A stretch of 64,000 nt of DNA from Gemmatimonadaceae bacterium (GCA_036273715.1 DASUHB010000064.1:110495-174494); one strand, 5' to 3'. Positions 27,704-36,416 are shown, counted from the first letter of the stretch. Program-made: numbers and translations. Notes: generated by a model not told the origin, from the sequence alone.

Positions 27704-28533
27704 TGGAACCGGTCGCGCGGACGTCATTCGCTCCGCGCTCGTTCGCGGCGCACCGCACGGCGAGCATCCTCGCGGGCTTGTGCGGATCGATTTTTCTACT
27801 GTTTCTGGTTGCGCCGATCGCGCGGCTGGTTGCAGGTGGCGGCACGTCCGGTGTAGCGGAGCTCTTCACGGACGCCGAGCTCCGCGGTGCGCTGTGGCTC
27901 ACCGCGGTGACGGCGACGGTGGCCATGGCCGCCGGTGCGTTAGGCGGCACGCCGCTGGCGTACCTGTTGGCGCGACGGGCCTTCCGGGGGAAAGCCGTCG
28001 TTGCCGCGGTGCTCGACCTGCCGCTGCTCATTCCGCATCCCGTGGCCGGCATCGCGCTCTTGTTGATCCTGGGGCGCGGCAGCGCCGTTGGGCGGGCGCT
28101 GCTGCACGCCGGCATCCAGGTGGCCGGCTCGCCGGTCGGCATCGTGTGCGCGATGGTGTTCGTGTCGGCGCCGCTTTATATCAGCGCCGCACGGGAGGCA
28201 TTCGCTCGTGTCGATACGAGGTACGAGTCCGTGGCACGTACGTTGGGCGATCCCGCATGGCGGGCGTTCCGGCGGGTGACGCTGCCGCTCTCGATGCGCG
28301 GATTGATCGCCGCCTTAGTGGTGATGTGGGCGCGAGCTGTGAGCGAGTTCGGGGCGATCGTGATTCTCACCTACAATCCGAAAGTGGCGAGCGTGCTCGC
28401 GTACGATCGGTTCACCGGTTTCGGCCTAACGGAAGCGCTGCCCGTGGCCGCCGTGCTCTCGATCCTGGCGCTCGTCCCGTTGATCGCCCTGCGCGCACTG
28501 CGTCCCGATCGCGGCGCGGGAATGGACGGGTGA
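27703..28533 (+). CDS. wtpB: tungstate/molybdate ABC permease (WtpB/ModB-like)
   Basis: A 276-residue inner-membrane permease with six hydrophobic segments. The binding-protein-dependent EAA loop reads DTRYESVARTLGDPAWRAFRRVTLPLS, with the conserved G in the right place. It probably forms a homodimer with the downstream ATPase. ATG 27703 overlaps the wtpA stop by one base; GTG 27700 is an alternative. The last four bases overlap the ATPase gene (GTGA). Confidence 0.9.
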   Translation: MEPVARTSFAPRSFAAHRTASILAGLCGSIFLLFLVAPIARLVAGGGTSGVAELFTDAELRGALWLTAVTATVAMAAGALGGTPLAYLLARRAFRGKAVVAAVLDLPLLIPHPVAGIALLLILGRGSAVGRALLHAGIQVAGSPVGIVCAMVFVSAPLYISAAREAFARVDTRYESVARTLGDPAWRAFRRVTLPLSMRGLIAALVVMWARAVSEFGAIVILTYNPKVASVLAYDRFTGFGLTEALPVAAVLSILALVPLIALRALRPDRGAGMDG

Positions 28534-29612
28534 TCGACGTTGCCGGGCTCGGCACGCAGGTCGGGACGTTCCGGTTGCAGGACGTGACGTTCACGGTACC
28601 GCACGGGCAGTACGGCGTCGTGATCGGACCGGCCGGCTCCGGCAAGACGACCTTGCTCGAGACGATCGCGGGCGTGATCGCGCCGCACGCCGGGCACATC
28701 GCGCTCGACGGACGCGACGTGACCGCCGCGCCGCCCGAGGATCGGCGGCTGGGCATCGTGTACCAACATGGCTACCTGTTTCCGCACCTGAGTGTGGAGC
28801 GCAACGTGGCCTACGGGGCCGCGGATCTCGCGTTCGCGACCGAGATCGCCGGCCGCGTGGGGGCACGGGCGTTGTACGACCGGCCCGTGCCGGCGCTGAG
28901 CGGAGGCGAGCGCCAGCTGGTGGCGCTCGCTCGCGCGTTAGCCGTTAGGCCATCGGTGCTGTTGCTCGACGAGCCGTTCAGCGCTCTGGATCCGCGATCG
29001 CGCACGATCGCGCGGCGGACCGTGCGCGCGCTGCACCGCGAGCTGGGCATCACGGTGCTCCAGGTGACGCACGATTTCACCGAGGCGGGGTTGCTGGGTG
29101 ACGTGGCGGTCTTGCTCGACCACGGCCGGGTGCTGCAGGCCGGGCCGCCCGATGACGTGTTTCGGCGGCCCGCGTCTCCGTATGTCGCCGAGTTCCTCGG
29201 CGCCGAGAACGTGTTCGCGGGAACGGTTCGCGCGTTAGGCAACGGCGATCCGGAGGCCGCCGAGCTGCGAAACCAGCGCCCATCGCCGGACGGACACCGG
29301 TCGCTGGAATTCCGCGCCGGCCCCCTCACCATCTATGCGGTCGGCGATGCCGCTGATGGCGCAACCCACGCCGTGATTCGGGCGGAGGAAATCGTGTTGT
29401 CTCGGGAGCCGAGCCCGACCTCGGCGCGGAACCAGTTTGCCGGTACGATCGATGAGATCGCGACGTTGGGCGCGCTCACGCGGGTGTCGGTCGACGTCGG
29501 CGGTGCGGTGCTCGTCGCGGCGCTCACCACACGCTCGGCGCAAGAGCTCGGGTTGGCGCGCGGGGGCCGGATCTACGCGTCGTTCAAGGCGATGGCCGTG
29601 CATTTGTGCTGA
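28530..29612 (+). CDS. wtpC: tungstate/molybdate ABC importer ATPase with TOBE domain
   Basis: A 360-residue ATPase. Walker A is GPAGSGKTTLL, the Q-loop is YQHGYLFPHLSV, the signature LSGGERQLVALARAL, Walker B VLLLDEPFSALDP, and the H-loop QVTHDFTEA. After residue 230 a C-terminal TOBE/MOP-like region of about 120 residues (from ENVFAGTV) may sense the anion and inhibit transport. The GTG start at 28530 overlaps the permease stop. It closes the operon, with no following gene on the strand for 99 bases. Confidence 0.92.
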   Translation: MIDVAGLGTQVGTFRLQDVTFTVPHGQYGVVIGPAGSGKTTLLETIAGVIAPHAGHIALDGRDVTAAPPEDRRLGIVYQHGYLFPHLSVERNVAYGAADLAFATEIAGRVGARALYDRPVPALSGGERQLVALARALAVRPSVLLLDEPFSALDPRSRTIARRTVRALHRELGITVLQVTHDFTEAGLLGDVAVLLDHGRVLQAGPPDDVFRRPASPYVAEFLGAENVFAGTVRALGNGDPEAAELRNQRPSPDGHRSLEFRAGPLTIYAVGDAADGATHAVIRAEEIVLSREPSPTSARNQFAGTIDEIATLGALTRVSVDVGGAVLVAALTTRSAQELGLARGGRIYASFKAMAVHLC

Positions 29613-29711
29613 GGCGTGTGCTATCCTGCACATGTGGCTCGCTCGCCGGCCGCACTGTCATTCGCCGACGGGTCAGCGTCCTCTCATCCGCACCGAAGAC
29701 GACAACGGCAC

Positions 29712-30536
29712 ATGATACATCCGCACCGAATCGCCGTGCGGGACGGCGAAGAGCTCTACGCCAGCGCGCGGGGTGCAGGGCGACCCATCGTGTTCATCCA
29801 CGGTTGGGCCACCCACTCCGACATCTGGCAGTATCAAACGTCGTCGCTCAGCGACGTCGCACGGTGTGTCGTGTACGACAAGCGAAGCCATGGGCGGAGC
29901 ACTGACCCGGGACGCGGCTACGATTACGATGCGCTTGCCGACGACCTCGCCGCGGTCCTGGACGCGCTCGACGTGCACCAGGCGATCCTCGTTGGGCATT
30001 CGATGGGCGCGGCCGAGATTGCGCGCTACCTGCGGCGGCACGGCCAGGACCGCGTTGCGGCGCTCGTGCTGATTTCCTCGGCGCTGCCGTTCATTCTCAA
30101 AACCGATGACAATCCCGACGGAATCGACGCTGATGTGTTCGCCAAACGGCGCGACACCTGGACCACCGACATGCCGAAATTCCTGTCGGACAATGCGCGA
30201 TTGATCGTGACGCCCAGGACCTCCGACGAGACGGTCGCCTGGATCGCACGCATGGGCGAGGCTGCATCACTGCCGGCCCTCATCGCCATGAACCACACGA
30301 TCACCGAGACGGATCTGCGCCAGGACACGGCGGGCATTTCCGTGCCGACGCTCGTGATTCACGGCGATGCGGATCGGTCCGCGCCGCTCGCGCTGACAGG
30401 AATGCGCGTTGCAAAGATGATTGCCGGAAGCGAGCTACGCGTCTATGAAGGAGCGCCCCACGCGCTTCTCGTGACCCATCATCGCCAATTGAACAGCGAC
30501 CTCCACGATTGCGTCCGGCGGTTGGACGCATCATGA
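29712..30536 (+). CDS. alpha/beta hydrolase
   Basis: A 274-residue alpha/beta-fold hydrolase. FIHGWATHSDIW gives the oxyanion-hole HG motif, VGHSMGAAE the nucleophile Ser97, IHGDADRSAPL the acid Asp, and GAPHALLVTHH the catalytic His. Length and motif spacing fit esterase/haloperoxidase-type enzymes; the substrate is unknown. ATG 29712 is chosen because the earlier in-frame residues lack family character. The ICMT-like gene starts 58 bases later. Confidence 0.9.
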   Translation: MIHPHRIAVRDGEELYASARGAGRPIVFIHGWATHSDIWQYQTSSLSDVARCVVYDKRSHGRSTDPGRGYDYDALADDLAAVLDALDVHQAILVGHSMGAAEIARYLRRHGQDRVAALVLISSALPFILKTDDNPDGIDADVFAKRRDTWTTDMPKFLSDNARLIVTPRTSDETVAWIARMGEAASLPALIAMNHTITETDLRQDTAGISVPTLVIHGDADRSAPLALTGMRVAKMIAGSELRVYEGAPHALLVTHHRQLNSDLHDCVRRLDAS

Positions 30537-30594
30537 GCGCCCGCGCTCGTGGCGACGACGTGGGTTCCGCGGCGGCCAAGCCGGCGCGGCTCGC

Positions 30595-31179
30595 ATGAGC
30601 ACGTTAGTCGTCATCATCGCAAGCTGGGCGGCGTTCATCCTCGTCTGGTTAGGCCTGTCGTTTTTCGTCAAACGCGACGTGCGAGGCGGACGATTCGCCA
30701 AGGCCTACCGGGTGCGCATGCTCGTCATCGCGATCCTCGTCGTGGTGATCGTCCGATCGCTCCGTCACCACGAGTCGGCCACGCATCACCTGGCGAACAG
30801 CCTGGTGTTCTTCTCGCCTTCGTTACTGCTGGCGTGGATCGGCGCGGGGCTCACGGCGCTCGGCATCGCCGTGGCGATTTGGGCGCGGTTGTATCTCGGC
30901 CGCAATTGGAGCGCGAGCCCGGCCATGAAGGAAGGACACGAGCTCGTCACCACTGGTCCGTACGCGTTCGTTCGCCACCCCATCTACTCGGGCATCATCC
31001 TCGCTACCCTGAGCACCGGGCTCACCGGCTCGGTCTTCGGGATAGTTCTCTTCGTCATCGTGACGACAATGTTCCTGTTCCGCGTCGGCACGGAAGAGCG
31101 CTATATGATGGAGTTGTTTCCCGGGACATATCCGGCCTATCGGGCGCGCACGAAGCGATTGGTGCCGCTCATCTGGTGA
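30595..31179 (+). CDS. isoprenylcysteine carboxyl-methyltransferase-like membrane protein
   Basis: A 194-residue protein with about five membrane segments. The C-terminal signature GPYAFVRHPIYSGIILA followed by EERYMMELFPGTYPAYRARTKRLVP is the ICMT/phospholipid methyltransferase (PEMT-like) motif that holds S-adenosylmethionine at the membrane face. The bacterial substrate is usually unknown. It ends at 31179, and a gene-poor stretch follows. Confidence 0.88.
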   Translation: MSTLVVIIASWAAFILVWLGLSFFVKRDVRGGRFAKAYRVRMLVIAILVVVIVRSLRHHESATHHLANSLVFFSPSLLLAWIGAGLTALGIAVAIWARLYLGRNWSASPAMKEGHELVTTGPYAFVRHPIYSGIILATLSTGLTGSVFGIVLFVIVTTMFLFRVGTEERYMMELFPGTYPAYRARTKRLVPLIW

Positions 31180-31269
31180 CGCCCATGCCCGCATCGACCA
31201 CGGCGCCGCCGCGCCTAACGAGCGAGACGCGCGCGCCAGCACGGCCGGGTGCCGGCGCCCTCCTGGAGA

Positions 31270-31401
31270 TAGGATCACCAAGTTCAAGAGACCGTTGTAA
31301 TTTCGAGCGCACGGTGTTAGCTTGATTAGTACGGCCGGTGCCCAGCGCACGGCCCTCAGGCATTTGGATTTGGGGCCCGCCAGATTGCGGGCCTTTTTTT
31401 T
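31270..31401 (+). ncRNA. possible small RNA ending at an intrinsic terminator
   Basis: The strong terminator at 31374-31401 follows no coding sequence for about 195 bases. The stretch before it is relatively AT-rich at 31285-31325, then forms several GC-rich pairings (CGGCCGGTGCC and GCGCACGGCC). That is what a small-RNA gene would look like, but no known RNA family is recognisable and a long 3' UTR of the methyltransferase gene is an alternative. Confidence 0.25.
31374..31401 (+). terminator. intrinsic terminator
   Basis: GGCCCGC (31374-31380) pairs with GCGGGCC (31387-31393) around a six-base loop, followed by eight T. This is the best-formed Rho-independent terminator in the window. Confidence 0.85.
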
Positions 31402-31407
31402 GTCGGG

Positions 31408-31747
31408 TTCTTCGGGAAGTTCCGGGAAACGTGGCCGGAAAGAGAATCGAACGAACGATAGAAGATGGATCGTGAGGCAGGCCGGACGGGCAGAGTGCTA
31501 CGCTCATGAAGACGCGGACAAAGCAGGACACAACGGACAAAGCACCGAAAAAAAATCAACGCCTTGGTTTTGCTCGTGTTGTGTCCGCTGTGTTCGTGCT
31601 GTGTCCGCGTCTTCATGAGCGTAGATACAAGACATGAGGGAACGGCATCCCATCCACTGCTCAGGAGAAGAGAACGTCGGCGGTTTTATCCTTGACCCTG
31701 TGTCGGGGGATCCAGCACCGCCGCGCTTCCCGGAAATTCCCGAAGAA
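31408..31747. repeat. MITE-like element with 21-nt terminal inverted repeats and internal hairpin
   Basis: The ends 31408-31428 and 31727-31747 are inverted copies, 20 of 21 bases matching, of the word TTCTTCGGGAAnTTCCGGGA plus A. Inside, 31498-31520 and 31602-31624 are perfect 23-base inverted repeats, extended by GGACA/TGTCC-rich partly paired arms, giving a hairpin of about 127 bases. A second copy of the left half (TIR, the TGGATCGTGAGGC block and the hairpin start) is at 55120 onward. No transposase frame is inside. A non-autonomous element or structured-RNA gene is likely. Confidence 0.7.
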
Positions 31748-31886
31748 ATTTGGTTCCAGGCGTTGCCGTCAGTTGACGGCGCCCCTTCGTGAGGGTTGTC
31801 ACGAGCACGTTGTTGTCGGTTCGTGCAGCACCTGGTCGAAAGACCGCGCTCCGACCACAGCACAGATCAATTTCGAGGAGCACATC

Positions 31887-32099
31887 ATGCGCACGACCGG
31901 CGTAGTAAAGTGGTTCAACGATGCAAAGGGCTTTGGCTTCGTCACGCCCGCCGACGGACAGAAAGATTGCTTCGTCCACCACTCGGCCATTCAAGGTGAA
32001 GGCTTCAAGTCGCTCTCCGAGGGGGAGACGGTGGAGTTCGACATCGTGCAGGGCCAGAAGGGCCCGGCGGCCGAGAACGTGACACGAGTGGCCCGCTAA
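31887..32099 (+). CDS. cold-shock protein (CspA family)
   Basis: A 70-residue single cold-shock domain that binds single-stranded nucleic acid. RNP1 is KGFGFVTP and RNP2 is CFVHHSAI; the Trp of VKWFND and the C-terminal [10 protein letters not shown] are typical. GAGGAG lies seven bases before ATG 31887. The region upstream, including the repeat element, could form a long structured leader as in other csp genes. Confidence 0.96.
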   Translation: MRTTGVVKWFNDAKGFGFVTPADGQKDCFVHHSAIQGEGFKSLSEGETVEFDIVQGQKGPAAENVTRVAR

Positions 32100-32222
32100 A
32101 GTACGCGACGATCTCACGTTCACCGGACGCGCATCGCTCGCGGTGCGCGCTCCGGTTAGTCGGGCGCCGGTTGGCAGACGCGAGTCAGACCAGCCGGCGC
32201 TCGATCCACGTAAGGAGGTTCG

Positions 32223-32768
32223 ATGATCGACAGCTTGAATTCGCGTCCGCTGGCCGAAAGCCCGCTGTGGGCCGATCGTCCGTCATTCCTCGCCTCGCAC
32301 CGTGCGCTTGCGATCTGTAAGCACGAGCTCGAGATGCTTGCCGAGAACGTCGTGCGCGGCGTGGCGGCGCTCTCCGGCGCCGGAGTTGAGCAGAAATCGA
32401 AGGAACGTCTCTCGCCTGGGCGTTGCATCGTCCAGTTGGGGCCCGTCGCGCTCACCATTACGTGGTTGCGCAGCACCATAGACTCGGTGGCCGATGGTGA
32501 TCTGCTCGTCATCGTCTGGCACGGTTCCGTGGCGCCGCGCGGAGAGCACCTGCCCGAGCGCATGACGTCGCCGCGCACGCTGGTGGCCGCGACCGCGCTC
32601 TGGGAGGAGGTGTTCGTGGCGGCCGGCAGGGATCAAGCGAGCTGGGTCTGGCAGCCGAAAGACGCGAGCGTTCCGGGGTATTCGTCATCGGAGCTCGCCT
32701 TGCAGTGCGTCGAGCGGTTGCGCGTGGCGTACGAGGAGTTTCGCGAGAAGGGAGAGGCGGTCGCCTAA
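32223..32768 (+). CDS. conserved-looking protein of unknown function
   Basis: A 181-residue soluble protein with a perfect TAAGGAGG Shine-Dalgarno six bases before ATG 32223, so it is well translated. No signal peptide or membrane segment. A beta-rich middle (GRCIVQLGPVALTITWLRSTIDSVADGDLLVIVWHGSV) is flanked by helices; the C terminus has SELALQCVERLRVAYEEF. I recognise no family. It sits between a cold-shock gene and a convergent exported protein. Confidence 0.7.
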   Translation: MIDSLNSRPLAESPLWADRPSFLASHRALAICKHELEMLAENVVRGVAALSGAGVEQKSKERLSPGRCIVQLGPVALTITWLRSTIDSVADGDLLVIVWHGSVAPRGEHLPERMTSPRTLVAATALWEEVFVAAGRDQASWVWQPKDASVPGYSSSELALQCVERLRVAYEEFREKGEAVA

Positions 32769-32840
32769 CGCGTGCGCCGGCTCAGGCGATCGGATCCCCC
32801 GCGGCCGGCAGCACGCCGCGGGCGCCGCGCAATCAGGACG

Positions 32841-33305
32841 TCACAACCGCGCGAGTACTTTCTTGGCCAGCGCTTCTTCCATCTGCTCGAGCTGCTGCGC
32901 GGTTTTGGCGGTCTTACCCATCGACACCGTCACACTGAACGCGCGATTGCCCTTCCGGACTTCGAGCTTCGCGTAGTTGCCGCCTCCGGTCCAATACGCC
33001 TCATCGCCGAGACCGCTCACCGGATGCGGGCCCATGTTTTTTTGTCCCTGAAACATGTAAACCTGCTGAACCATGAGATTCACGACAGGTTGATCGCTGA
33101 ACGCGGACGTGTCCGGCGAAAACAAGCAAATGATCTTGCTTCCCAGGTACGGTCGTCCCGGCAGCGACTTCATGCCGACCACCGCGTTCACTTCGGCAAC
33201 GGTGAGAAGCGAGCAGGGGTCGACCGATGACGCCTGCGCGGCGAGGCGCGGTGCGAGAAGGGCGGAAAAAAGTGCAAGGGAAGCGATCATCCTGACGCCA
33301 CGCAT
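32841..33305 (-). CDS. exported protein, DUF3558-like
   Basis: A 154-residue protein with a signal peptide (about 1-23, ending PRLAAQ). The mature part begins DPCSLLTVAEVNAVVG, the opening of DUF3558-type extracytoplasmic domains, with a second Cys in KIICLFSP and a GLGDEAYW motif typical of that group. ATG 33305 is preferred because GGAGG is five bases upstream; an ATG 12 bases earlier is in frame. Function unknown. Confidence 0.75.
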   Translation of the reverse strand: MRGVRMIASLALFSALLAPRLAAQASSVDPCSLLTVAEVNAVVGMKSLPGRPYLGSKIICLFSPDTSAFSDQPVVNLMVQQVYMFQGQKNMGPHPVSGLGDEAYWTGGGNYAKLEVRKGNRAFSVTVSMGKTAKTAQQLEQMEEALAKKVLARL

Positions 33306-33420
33306 CTCGACCTCCACGGGTTGGCCTGGGAGCGGAACGGGAGGCTGAGAGTATCTCGCCCAACGGGGACGGCCGTCAAGGGCCGCGGCGACATGCGGTG
33401 CTTCCGCGGGACGGGCGTCC

Positions 33421-34389
33421 TCAGTTGTCGCGCGCGGGGTGTTCGAACTCTCTGCCGATCCACGCCAGACTTTGCGCCACGTGCTCGCTCCAGTAAGTCC
33501 ACGTGTGCGCGCCGGGGTACTCGTGGTACTCGTGGGGCACGTGCAAGGCTGTCAGTCCGGCGTCGAAGGCACGATTCTCATCGATCCACCGGTCCTCGGT
33601 CCCGACATCGAAGTACAATGCCGGCATCAGCTCCGGGTGGGCGTCGCGCAGCCGCTCCACGCGCGTGAGGGGATCGCGCGAGCGCCAGGCAGCGGTGTCT
33701 TTGCCTAACGCCTGCTCGAGCGATGGCCAGAGGTCGCCCATGGACTGCCGCAGCTGTTCCAGGTTCGACGCGTAGACGTCGTGCCCGGCGTACGGGTGCG
33801 GGCCGGCGTACATCAACTGCAGGGTGCCGGAGTGGCTCGCGGCGGCGCTCCACACCTCGGGGTACTCGAGAGCCAGGTCCACGGCGCCGAATCCGCCCAT
33901 GCTCAAGCCGGCGATGGCGCGGTGCTGGCGATCGGGCATGGTGCGGTACGCCGAGTCGACGTGGTGCACGAGGTCGCGCGCCACGTAGTCATCGTAATGC
34001 GGCCACGGCACACAAAACGTCGAGGCCGGCTCCTTGCGCGTCGTATCGCGCTTGCAGGCGCCGTAGTCGCCCATGGAGTTCCAGGTCGTGTACCAGCTGT
34101 CATCGCCGTCGGGCATGACGACGATGAACTCCGGACCGCCGGCGGCGATCAGCGAGTCCATCGTGGCGTCGAGATGGCCTAACTTGACCCAGTTGGTCTC
34201 GTCGCCCGAATAGCCGTGCAGATAGTACGCGACCGGATAGCGCCGGCTCGTATCAGCGGCGTACGACGGCGGCAGGTACACGAGATAGTGCTTGCTGACG
34301 CCTAACGCGGACGACCACAGCGAATCGGTTCTGACCGTGCCGTGCGATGGCAGCAGCGTCGATGCGGCGAGCAGCAGCTCGAGCAGCAT
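33421..34389 (-). CDS. exported esterase (esterase D/feruloyl-esterase family)
   Basis: A 322-residue serine esterase with a short signal peptide (LLLAASTLLPSHG). The fold carries VYLPPSYAADTSRRYPVAYYLHGYSGDE, nucleophile GLSMGGFGAVDLA, the acid in FDVGTEDRWIDENR and the His near GAHTWTYW. Substrates in the family include S-formylglutathione and acetyl or feruloyl esters. The start at 34389 lies six bases after the sufU stop, so it may be cotranscribed with the suf operon although its role is not in Fe-S assembly. Confidence 0.9.
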   Translation of the reverse strand: MLLELLLAASTLLPSHGTVRTDSLWSSALGVSKHYLVYLPPSYAADTSRRYPVAYYLHGYSGDETNWVKLGHLDATMDSLIAAGGPEFIVVMPDGDDSWYTTWNSMGDYGACKRDTTRKEPASTFCVPWPHYDDYVARDLVHHVDSAYRTMPDRQHRAIAGLSMGGFGAVDLALEYPEVWSAAASHSGTLQLMYAGPHPYAGHDVYASNLEQLRQSMGDLWPSLEQALGKDTAAWRSRDPLTRVERLRDAHPELMPALYFDVGTEDRWIDENRAFDAGLTALHVPHEYHEYPGAHTWTYWSEHVAQSLAWIGREFEHPARDN

Positions 34390-34394
34390 GGCGC

Positions 34395-34874
34395 TCAGGG
34401 CCGCGAGGCCAGCGCCTCGGCGAGCGTGTCCCACGCCAGGAGCGCACACGGGTGGCGCACCGGCAGCCGCGCCACGCCCGACAGCGCCCGCAAATCGCCG
34501 AGGGATTCGTCCGCCGCGCCTTCCTCGCCGTGCACCATGCGCGTGAATCGATCCAGGATCTCGGCGGCTTCGGCTCTGGTCTTGCCCTTGAGCCGCTGCG
34601 TGAGCATCGACGCTGATGCTTGTGAGATCGCGCATCCCTCGCCCGTGAAGCGCACGTCACGCAGCGTGTCCCCGTCGAATTGCAGCTGCAGATCGATCAC
34701 GTCGCCGCAGAGCGGGTTCTTCTTGCGCAGCGAGACGTCGGGGTGCTCGAGCTTTCCGCGGTTGCGCGGACGCCGATAGTGATCGAGGATCAGCTCCTGG
34801 TACAGGGCGGAGATGTTCGCGCGGCGCGCGTCCTGTGCGTTGGGCCCGCGGCCCTGGTCGTCAGGCACCGACAC
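34395..34874 (-). CDS. sufU: Fe-S cluster assembly protein SufU
   Basis: A 159-residue SufU, a zinc-containing partner that accepts sulfur from SufS. Family order is visible: ILDHYRRPRNRGKL, NPLCGDVIDLQL (first Cys), FTGEGCAISQASASMLT (second Cys) and RHPCALLAWDTL (third Cys). Its start overlaps the 3' end of sufS by 14 bases, so it is translationally coupled. Confidence 0.93.
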   Translation of the reverse strand: MSVPDDQGRGPNAQDARRANISALYQELILDHYRRPRNRGKLEHPDVSLRKKNPLCGDVIDLQLQFDGDTLRDVRFTGEGCAISQASASMLTQRLKGKTRAEAAEILDRFTRMVHGEEGAADESLGDLRALSGVARLPVRHPCALLAWDTLAEALASRP

Positions 34875-36078
34875 GACTGAACATCTCCCGGGCCGCCATG
34901 ACGCCGTTCACCAGTGCGTCGACGTCGGCATCGTCGTTGTACAGGTAAAACGAGGCGCGTGCGGTGGCGCTGACACCGAGCCGCCGCATGAGCGGCTGCG
35001 CGCAATGGTGGCCGGCACGAATGCAGACGTGATACGAATCCAAGATGGTCGCCAGATCGTGGGGGTGCACATCTCCTACGTTGAAGCTGAGCACACCGCT
35101 GCGATGCTCCGGCGCCGGGCCGTAGATGCGCACACCCTCGATCGCAGCCAGCCGCCGGTACGCCGAGCCGACGAGGCCGCGCTCGTGGGCCCGCACGGCG
35201 TCCATGCCGATGCGCTGCAGCAGGTCGGCTGCCGCGGCGAGTCCCACCGCGCCGGCTGCGTTAGGCGTGCCCGCCTCGAACTTGTGCGGCAGTCGGTTCC
35301 ACGTGCTGCGGTCGTCTTCCACGAATTCGATCATGTCGCCGCCCGTCATGTACGGCGGCATCGCGTCGAGCAGATCGCGGCGCCCAACGAGCACGCCGAT
35401 GCCCATCGGCCCGAGCATCTTGTGTCCGCTCGCGGCGAAGAAGTCCACGCCCAGGTCGTCGACGCATACCGAAAGGTGCGGCGCCGCCTGCGCACCGTCA
35501 CACACCGCGATCGCTCCGACGCCATGCGCCAGATCCACGATCTCGCGGACCGGCGCGATCGTGCCCAACACGTTGGAGACGTACGGGAACGCAACGACGC
35601 TGGTGCGCGATCCGAGCAGCGCGCGCAGGCGATCGAGGTCGATCGAGCCATCGGGCTCGAGCTCGCAGATGCGCAGCCGTGCCTTCTTCTCGAGCGCCAG
35701 CTGCTGCCACGGGACGAAGTTCGCGTGGTGTTCGGCGGCCGTCACGACGATCTCGTCGCCGGCGCCGACGTTCGCGCGACCCCATGACGATGCCACGAGG
35801 TTGAGCGATTCCGTGGTGCCGCGCGTGAAGATCACGCAATCGCTGTCGCGCACGCCGAGGAACGCGGCGACGCGGGCGCGCGCATCGTGATACCGCTGCG
35901 TGGCGCGCACCGAGAGCTCGTACGCGCCCCGATGCGGATTCGCGTTGTCGTTCTCATAGAACGCCCGGATCGCATCCAGTACGACGCGCGGCTTCTGCGT
36001 CGTGGCGGCCGAATCCAGATAGACGAGCCGTGGCGACGCCGCGAGCAGCGGAAATTCGGATCGGGGCAGGGCGCGCAT
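34861..36078 (-). CDS. sufS: cysteine desulfurase SufS
   Basis: A 405-residue class II cysteine desulfurase that transfers sulfur from cysteine through a persulfide. YLDSAATTQKP is at the N terminus, HHANFVPWQQL is the PLP ring stack, SGHKMLGPMGIGVL carries the PLP lysine (about 221), and AGHHCAQPLMRRLG carries the persulfide Cys (about 360). The C terminus is MAAREMF. The ATG ends at 36078 and overlaps the stop of the Rieske gene by one base (TGATG). A longer N-terminal extension is rejected. Confidence 0.95.
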   Translation of the reverse strand: MRALPRSEFPLLAASPRLVYLDSAATTQKPRVVLDAIRAFYENDNANPHRGAYELSVRATQRYHDARARVAAFLGVRDSDCVIFTRGTTESLNLVASSWGRANVGAGDEIVVTAAEHHANFVPWQQLALEKKARLRICELEPDGSIDLDRLRALLGSRTSVVAFPYVSNVLGTIAPVREIVDLAHGVGAIAVCDGAQAAPHLSVCVDDLGVDFFAASGHKMLGPMGIGVLVGRRDLLDAMPPYMTGGDMIEFVEDDRSTWNRLPHKFEAGTPNAAGAVGLAAAADLLQRIGMDAVRAHERGLVGSAYRRLAAIEGVRIYGPAPEHRSGVLSFNVGDVHPHDLATILDSYHVCIRAGHHCAQPLMRRLGVSATARASFYLYNDDADVDALVNGVMAAREMFSRVGA

Positions 36079-36416
36079 CACCGAATGCGGGCTCCAACCC
36101 AGATCGCATCCTGCTCGATGCGCACTTGGTACACCGGCAACGCGTCGATCGCCGGAAAGCGCTTCACGGCGCCCGTGCGGCAGTCGTACCGCGCGCCGTG
36201 CCACGCGCACTCGATGATGCCGCCCGGAAGCAGCGCGCCGTCGGACATCGCAAACTCCTGATGGGTGCACACATTGCCTAACGCATGAATCTCGCCGTCC
36301 GTGTTCACGAGGCACACCCGTTCGCCGGTCGAGAGCGTCACGCCCTTGAGCGTTCCAGGCGGCAGCTCGTCCACGTCGGCGACGCGCTCGAGCGCCGGTC
36401 GCGCGGCGGAGCTCAC
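36078..36416 (-). CDS. Rieske [2Fe-2S] ferredoxin-like protein of the suf operon
   Basis: A 112-residue soluble Rieske protein. The cluster ligands are visible as CTHQEF (Cys-x-His) and CAWHGARYDC (Cys-x2-His). It resembles the NirD/biphenyl-type ferredoxins. It lies between sufD and sufS with overlapping ends on both sides. Such small Rieske proteins are often found in actinobacterial-type suf operons; an electron-supply role is inferred. Confidence 0.92.
   Translation of the reverse strand: MSSAARPALERVADVDELPPGTLKGVTLSTGERVCLVNTDGEIHALGNVCTHQEFAMSDGALLPGGIIECAWHGARYDCRTGAVKRFPAIDALPVYQVRIEQDAIWVGARIR

Larger units (their letters stand above)
31180..31886. other. gene-poor interval with terminator and MITE-like element
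   Basis: 707 bases without a recognisable protein gene. It contains a strong intrinsic terminator (31374-31401) and, a few bases later, a terminal-inverted-repeat element with a long hairpin (31408-31747). The remaining 140 bases lead to the cold-shock gene and are probably its promoter and long 5' leader. Open frames here are short and carry no motif. Confidence 0.6.

Noticed and set aside
31285-31400. tRNA-like GTTCAAGAGACC stretch
   Set aside because: No acceptor stem or anticodon arm can be paired around it.
31498-31624. CRISPR array
   Set aside because: The repeated GGACA/TGTCC words are inverted arms of one hairpin, with no regular spacer pattern.
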